Shown one piece after another: positions 5,123-7,823 of a stretch of 7,823 nt of DNA. Numbering within the stretch: the stretch's first letter is position 1; each line of letters opens with the position of its first letter. The DNA is from Methylovulum sp. (GTDB lineage Bacteria; Pseudomonadota; Gammaproteobacteria; Methylococcales; Methylomonadaceae): assembly GCA_016919605.1 (NCBI GenBank), contig JACXTQ010000255.1, positions 1 through 7,823 on the forward strand, written 5' to 3'. A program made the position numbers and the translations under genes. Under the pieces are notes generated by a model. The model was not told the DNA's origin. It searched no databases and worked only from the letters and a program-made list of their open reading frames with translations.

Positions 5123-6093
5123 CTGATGCCTTGATGGATTGGATACCCTTATACCTGCAACGCGGCTATGTCCACTGGGGCTACATGGGGCAAGAGCGTT
5201 TTGTCGAACCGTTTTGCCAAGACACCTTACAAAAACTCGCCGCTAAACCGTTTAACCAATTGTTTGGCCAACGCACCGGGTTGTCAGTATTGAGCGAACG
5301 CGCGCTCAGTCATCCAGGCTTGCCCTTACAAGGCATCGTTTTTCATAGTAGCCGTTGCGGCTCGACTTTGGCAGCGCAAGCCCTAGCCGCCTTATCCGAC
5401 AGCGTTGTCCTATCGGAACCGCCTGCTATTGATACTTTTTTGCAATGGCTAACCGCCTCGCCGGATTTTGACAAACAGGCGGGTCAAGCACTACTGCGTG
5501 ACCTCACCGCTGCACTAGGGCAACCGCGCCGTATCCAAGACCAACGTTTATTCTTAAAAACTGATTGCTGGCATATTTGCCATATTGAACGGCTGCTTAG
5601 CGCGTTTCCCGGCACACCGTGGTTATTTCTTTACCGCGACCCGCTGGAAGTGCTGGTCTCGCAAGTGCGTATGCCTTCATCATATTTGATTCCTGGTTCG
5701 ATGATGGCGCACGGCCTTTATCCGCCCGAACAGCTATTAAACCAACCGTTGGAGCATGGGGCGTGGGTGCTTTCGCACATTCTGAATACGGCTATCCATG
5801 CCTTGCAAACCTACCCTGGCGGCCTGCTTGTCAATTACAGCGAATTGCCAGATGCGTTGGCAACGCGGCTTGCCCCCCATTTTAAGCTGCATCTGAGCGG
5901 CCCTGATCTTGACGCTTGGCAACAGACCACCACCCGTCACTCTAAAAACCCCCAACGTCCGTTTGAGGCGGATTCCGCCGACAAACAGCGCGATGCTGAC
6001 CAAGCTTTGCGCACCATCGCCGCCCGTTGGTTGGACGGGCCTTATGCCGTATTGGAACAGATGCGCTTGGCGCGGCTGACGGACTATGCCTGA
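5119..6093 (+). CDS. Sulfotransferase family protein (PAPS-dependent)
   Basis: A 324-residue protein expected to move a sulfuryl group from PAPS to a hydroxyl or amine. The 5'-phosphosulfate loop is FHSSRCGSTLAAQAL (residues 75-89), and the 3'-phosphate motif is YRDPLEVLVSQVR with R173 and S181. LFLKTDCWH at 144-152 fits the strand before the second nucleotide motif. The first 60 residues (DWIPLYLQRGYVHWGYMGQERFVEPF) are an extra N-terminal part that I do not recognise. AAAGGA at 5106-5111 sets ATG 5119, which overlaps the hydroxylase stop. The acceptor is unknown; a hydroxyl added by the adjacent dioxygenase is one possibility, by inference only. Its TGA stop lies inside the CTGATAA repeat flanking the downstream element. 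Confidence 0.88.
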   Translation: MTDALMDWIPLYLQRGYVHWGYMGQERFVEPFCQDTLQKLAAKPFNQLFGQRTGLSVLSERALSHPGLPLQGIVFHSSRCGSTLAAQALAALSDSVVLSEPPAIDTFLQWLTASPDFDKQAGQALLRDLTAALGQPRRIQDQRLFLKTDCWHICHIERLLSAFPGTPWLFLYRDPLEVLVSQVRMPSSYLIPGSMMAHGLYPPEQLLNQPLEHGAWVLSHILNTAIHALQTYPGGLLVNYSELPDALATRLAPHFKLHLSGPDLDAWQQTTTRHSKNPQRPFEADSADKQRDADQALRTIAARWLDGPYAVLEQMRLARLTDYA

Positions 6094-6147
6094 TAATTGA
6101 TGTTACGCAGTCTTTTTGCGATGTTGAAAAATGTAATGATGAATCGC

Positions 6148-6157
6148 TATCGCGATA
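6148..6157. repeat. TATCGCGATA palindrome
   Basis: A perfect 10-bp palindrome near the left end of the element. Its role is unknown. Confidence 0.5.
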
Positions 6158-6191
6158 ATTATTTTAATCGGGTTCTCGCACCCGAAGGCGA

Positions 6192-6225
6192 GATACTTTC
6201 TTTTGCTCCGCCAAAAGAAAGTATC
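6192..6225. repeat. 14-bp perfect hairpin in the element
   Basis: GATACTTTCTTTTG (6192-6205) and CAAAAGAAAGTATC (6212-6225) pair perfectly around a 6-nt loop. A TCTCGC/GCGAGA pair (6174-6179 with 6188-6193) overlaps its left foot. Confidence 0.85.
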
Positions 6226-6270
6226 CAAAGAAAAGGCGGCCCGATTGCCGCTTTATCCTGCGCTCCTCGA

Positions 6271-6359
6271 TTTTGTCGGGGGTCGGTAAAATGGGCTTCC
6301 AGCCCATTTACCGACGCGCGGCATCCTTGCCGCGCCCCTTCGGGCTTATCCCGACAAAA
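6271..6359. repeat. Nested palindromes: outer TTTTGTCGGG pair enclosing two hairpins
   Basis: TTTTGTCGGG (6271-6280) pairs with CCCGACAAAA (6350-6359). Inside lie a stem of 15 bp with one bulged A (6282-6297 with 6301-6315, 3-nt loop) and a GC-rich 7-bp stem (6316-6322 with 6329-6335). Together they could form a multi-branched structure like those of REP-type elements. Confidence 0.8.
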
Positions 6360-6395
6360 CCTGCGGTGCTCGGCGCGGCAAACGGGAGGAAAGCA

Positions 6396-6412
6396 ACGTT
6401 ACTGCGTAACGT
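6396..6412. repeat. ACGTTAC/GTAACGT hairpin at the right end of the element
   Basis: A 7-bp stem with a 3-nt loop overlaps the right terminal inverted repeat. Confidence 0.6.
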
Positions 6413-6436
6413 CAGCTGATAAATTAAAGGTTAGGT

Positions 6437-7579
6437 ATGGCTAGCATAGGCTTGGCTATGATAGTCAAAAACGAGGCCAAGGTAATCCGCCGTTGCCTGA
6501 GCAGCGTTTTACCGTTGATAGATTATGTGTTAATCGAAGACACCGGCTCCACTGATGGCACTCAAGACCTCATCCGCGCCTTTTTACACGAGCATCAACT
6601 ACCCGGTCAGGTACTTGACAAACCTTGGCAAAACTTTGCCGCTAACCGTAACTCGGTACTGTTAAAACTGCGCGGGCGCACGGAAATAGATTATGTGCTA
6701 ATGATTGATGCCGATGAAATCCTTGTGTTTGCCCGCGAATTTGATAGCGCAAACTTTAAAAATAGCCTGTCCGCACCGATCTATGACATACCCACACATT
6801 TTAACGGCCTAATTTACAATCGCCCACAATTGTTCAGCAACCGCGTACCGCTGATTTACAAAGCCGTGCTGCATGAGTATCTCGACTGCGCCGATCTTAG
6901 CCCCCACGTCCAGGTTAGTGGCTTTTTTAATCAGCCCACTACAGAGGGGGTAAGAAGCCAAAGCCCCGATAAATTCCGTGCCGATGCCGCTCTGCTGGCG
7001 CAAACGTTACAGACCGAAACCGACCCGTTTTTAATTTCGCGTTATACCTTTTATCTGGCACAAAGCTATTGGGACATTGGTGAGCTGGAATTGGCGGCGG
7101 CAACTTATTTGCGCCGTGCACAACAGGGCTTTTGGCATCAGGAAGTGACCGTCAGCCTATACAACGCCGCCCACCTGAAAGAAGTGTTGGGCTATGCGCC
7201 CAAAGACATCCTACCCCTTTATCTGAGTGCCTTTGAAGCGTGCCCAAACCGCGCCGAAGCCTTACATGGCGTGATGCGGCTTTGCTGCTTGCTGGGCAAC
7301 TACCAACAAGGCTATGTGTTCGGCAAACACGCCTTAACCCTTGGCAACCCGCCCGATGCCTTATTCGCCAAGCAGTGGATTTACGATTATGGCTTATTGG
7401 ATGAATTCGCGGTAACGGCCTATTGGGCAGGACATTACCAAGAGAGTTTCGATGCCTGTCGGCAATTGCTGGAAGCCAAACTCATCCCCACCGAACACCG
7501 GCCCCGTATCCGTGAAAACGCCGAATTTGCCCTTAACAAACTTAATAAACCGGAGCTGGCGGCGGTATTGCCAACGTAA
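6437..7579 (+). CDS. Family 2 glycosyltransferase with TPR-like C-terminal half
   Basis: A 380-residue protein, expected to transfer a sugar from a nucleotide donor. The GT-A domain shows MIVKNEAKVIRRCLSSVLP (residues 8-26), EDTGSTDGT (34-42), PWQNFAANRN (63-72) and the metal-binding DAD at 91-93 in MIDADEIL. From about 200 to the end the protein is helical with paired-helix spacing (YLAQSYWDIGELELAAATYLRRA; later ALHGVMRLCCLLGNYQQGYVFGKHAL), consistent with TPR-like repeats. This GT2-plus-TPR layout recalls SunS-type enzymes that glycosylate peptides, but lipopolysaccharide or surface-protein acceptors are equally possible. AAAGG (6426-6430) lies 6 nt before ATG 6437. The upstream element separates it from the sulfotransferase and may affect its transcription. 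Confidence 0.88.
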   Translation: MASIGLAMIVKNEAKVIRRCLSSVLPLIDYVLIEDTGSTDGTQDLIRAFLHEHQLPGQVLDKPWQNFAANRNSVLLKLRGRTEIDYVLMIDADEILVFAREFDSANFKNSLSAPIYDIPTHFNGLIYNRPQLFSNRVPLIYKAVLHEYLDCADLSPHVQVSGFFNQPTTEGVRSQSPDKFRADAALLAQTLQTETDPFLISRYTFYLAQSYWDIGELELAAATYLRRAQQGFWHQEVTVSLYNAAHLKEVLGYAPKDILPLYLSAFEACPNRAEALHGVMRLCCLLGNYQQGYVFGKHALTLGNPPDALFAKQWIYDYGLLDEFAVTAYWAGHYQESFDACRQLLEAKLIPTEHRPRIRENAEFALNKLNKPELAAVLPT

Positions 7580-7585
7580 ACAGGT

Positions 7586-7823
7586 TCAGGCCAACTTTTC
7601 CAAATAGTGCAAAATAAGCTGCATACTGCGCTGCCCCCTAAACTCATTAATATCCAGCTTGTAAGCTGCGACAATTCGTCGTATGCCCAACCATTGTTCC
7701 GGTTGGTCAATAAAAAAAACAATCGCATCAATCAACAAATTGCCTTGACCGCAACGCAACACCAGCTTCAGGTGGCGTTGGCCGACAATCCGCGCCTGCA
7801 CCACATCAAACTCGCCATGAAAA
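7586..7823 (-). CDS. recJ: RecJ single-stranded-DNA exonuclease, C-terminal fragment (runs off the window)
   Basis: The last 78 residues are visible on the minus strand; the rest lies beyond the right edge. The fragment reads FHGEFDVVQARIVGQRHLKL, then VLRCGQGNLLIDAIVFFIDQ, and closes with AAYKLDINEFRGQRSMQLIL near the end. This matches the C-terminal OB-fold end of RecJ, where (V/I)GxRHLKL and YRLDxNEFRGxRSLQL are characteristic. RecJ degrades single-stranded DNA 5' to 3' in recombination and mismatch repair. The DHH catalytic part is outside the window. It converges on the glycosyltransferase with 6 bp between stops and no visible terminator. Confidence 0.85.
   Translation of the reverse strand, partial: FHGEFDVVQARIVGQRHLKLVLRCGQGNLLIDAIVFFIDQPEQWLGIRRIVAAYKLDINEFRGQRSMQLILHYLEKLA

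Larger units (their letters stand above)
6097..6415. mobile_element. MITE-like palindromic element with terminal inverted repeats
   Basis: A 319-bp non-coding element between the sulfotransferase and glycosyltransferase. Its ends, 6097-6111 and 6401-6415, are inverted repeats matching at 13 of 15 positions around GTTACGCAGT. CTGATAA lies directly outside each end (6090-6096 and 6416-6422), as expected of a 7-bp target duplication. Inside are several strong palindromes. The ACTTTCTTTTG...CAAAAGAAAGT core is of a type I recall as a dispersed intergenic repeat in beta- and gammaproteobacteria. There is no transposase, so it would need one in trans. A reading frame across 6097-6444 ignores all these features and is not counted as a gene. 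Confidence 0.7.
6090..6422. repeat. CTGATAA direct repeats flanking the element (6090-6096, 6416-6422)
   Basis: Seven identical bases sit immediately outside both inverted-repeat ends. The left copy contains the sulfotransferase TGA stop. The right copy would supply the same stop if the element were absent. Confidence 0.6.

Noticed and set aside
6097..6444. Open frame of 115 codons between the sulfotransferase and glycosyltransferase
   Set aside because: It runs through the palindromic element, overlaps the glycosyltransferase start, and has low-complexity composition with no recognisable domain.

Overview
The window looks like a chromosomal accessory locus from a Gram-negative proteobacterium, most likely a gammaproteobacterium. 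Base composition is moderate, with AT-rich intergenic regions. There are Sec signal peptides, a PEP-CTERM-like tail, a REP-like palindromic insertion, and the 3' end of a proteobacterial-type recJ. A methanotroph of the Methylococcales type would fit, but that is a guess from gene content, not something the sequence proves.

Left half (1-3830): surface or extracellular structural genes. A DVUA0089/FDP-motif exported protein with a PEP-CTERM-like tail (122-748) is followed by a secreted three-part fibre protein (842-2191): a DNRLRE-like domain, 49 uninterrupted Gly-X-Y triplets with Thr in 39 of the 49 Y positions, and a phage tail-fibre-like C-terminal domain. Next come two tandem paralogous phage tail-collar (MdpB-type) proteins (2369-2902 and 3120-3659). 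The spacers carry recurring palindromes. One, built on CTTAACC...CCATAnGGTTwAG, has its CCATA core 60-62 nt upstream of the start codon of three successive genes, and a degenerate copy lies at the same distance from the fourth.

Right half (3831-7579): a run of modifying-enzyme genes. A GNAT acetyltransferase, an aspartyl/asparaginyl beta-hydroxylase with a Nif11-like C-terminal segment, a PAPS-type sulfotransferase and a family 2 glycosyltransferase lie in the same direction. The first three are 5 nt apart or overlap by 4 nt. The glycosyltransferase is separated from the sulfotransferase by a 319-bp palindrome-rich element with 15-bp imperfect terminal inverted repeats and flanking CTGATAA direct repeats. 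Removing the element and one repeat would put the glycosyltransferase 17 nt behind the sulfotransferase stop, so the insertion seems to have split a tight four-gene operon.

Far right (7586-7823): the C-terminal end of recJ on the minus strand, converging on the glycosyltransferase with a 6-bp gap. It probably marks the return to core genome.

Working hypothesis (inference): the locus makes collagen-like and collar-type surface fibres together with enzymes (hydroxylase, sulfotransferase, glycosyltransferase, acetyltransferase) that could modify them or a related peptide. No target is shown by the sequence itself.
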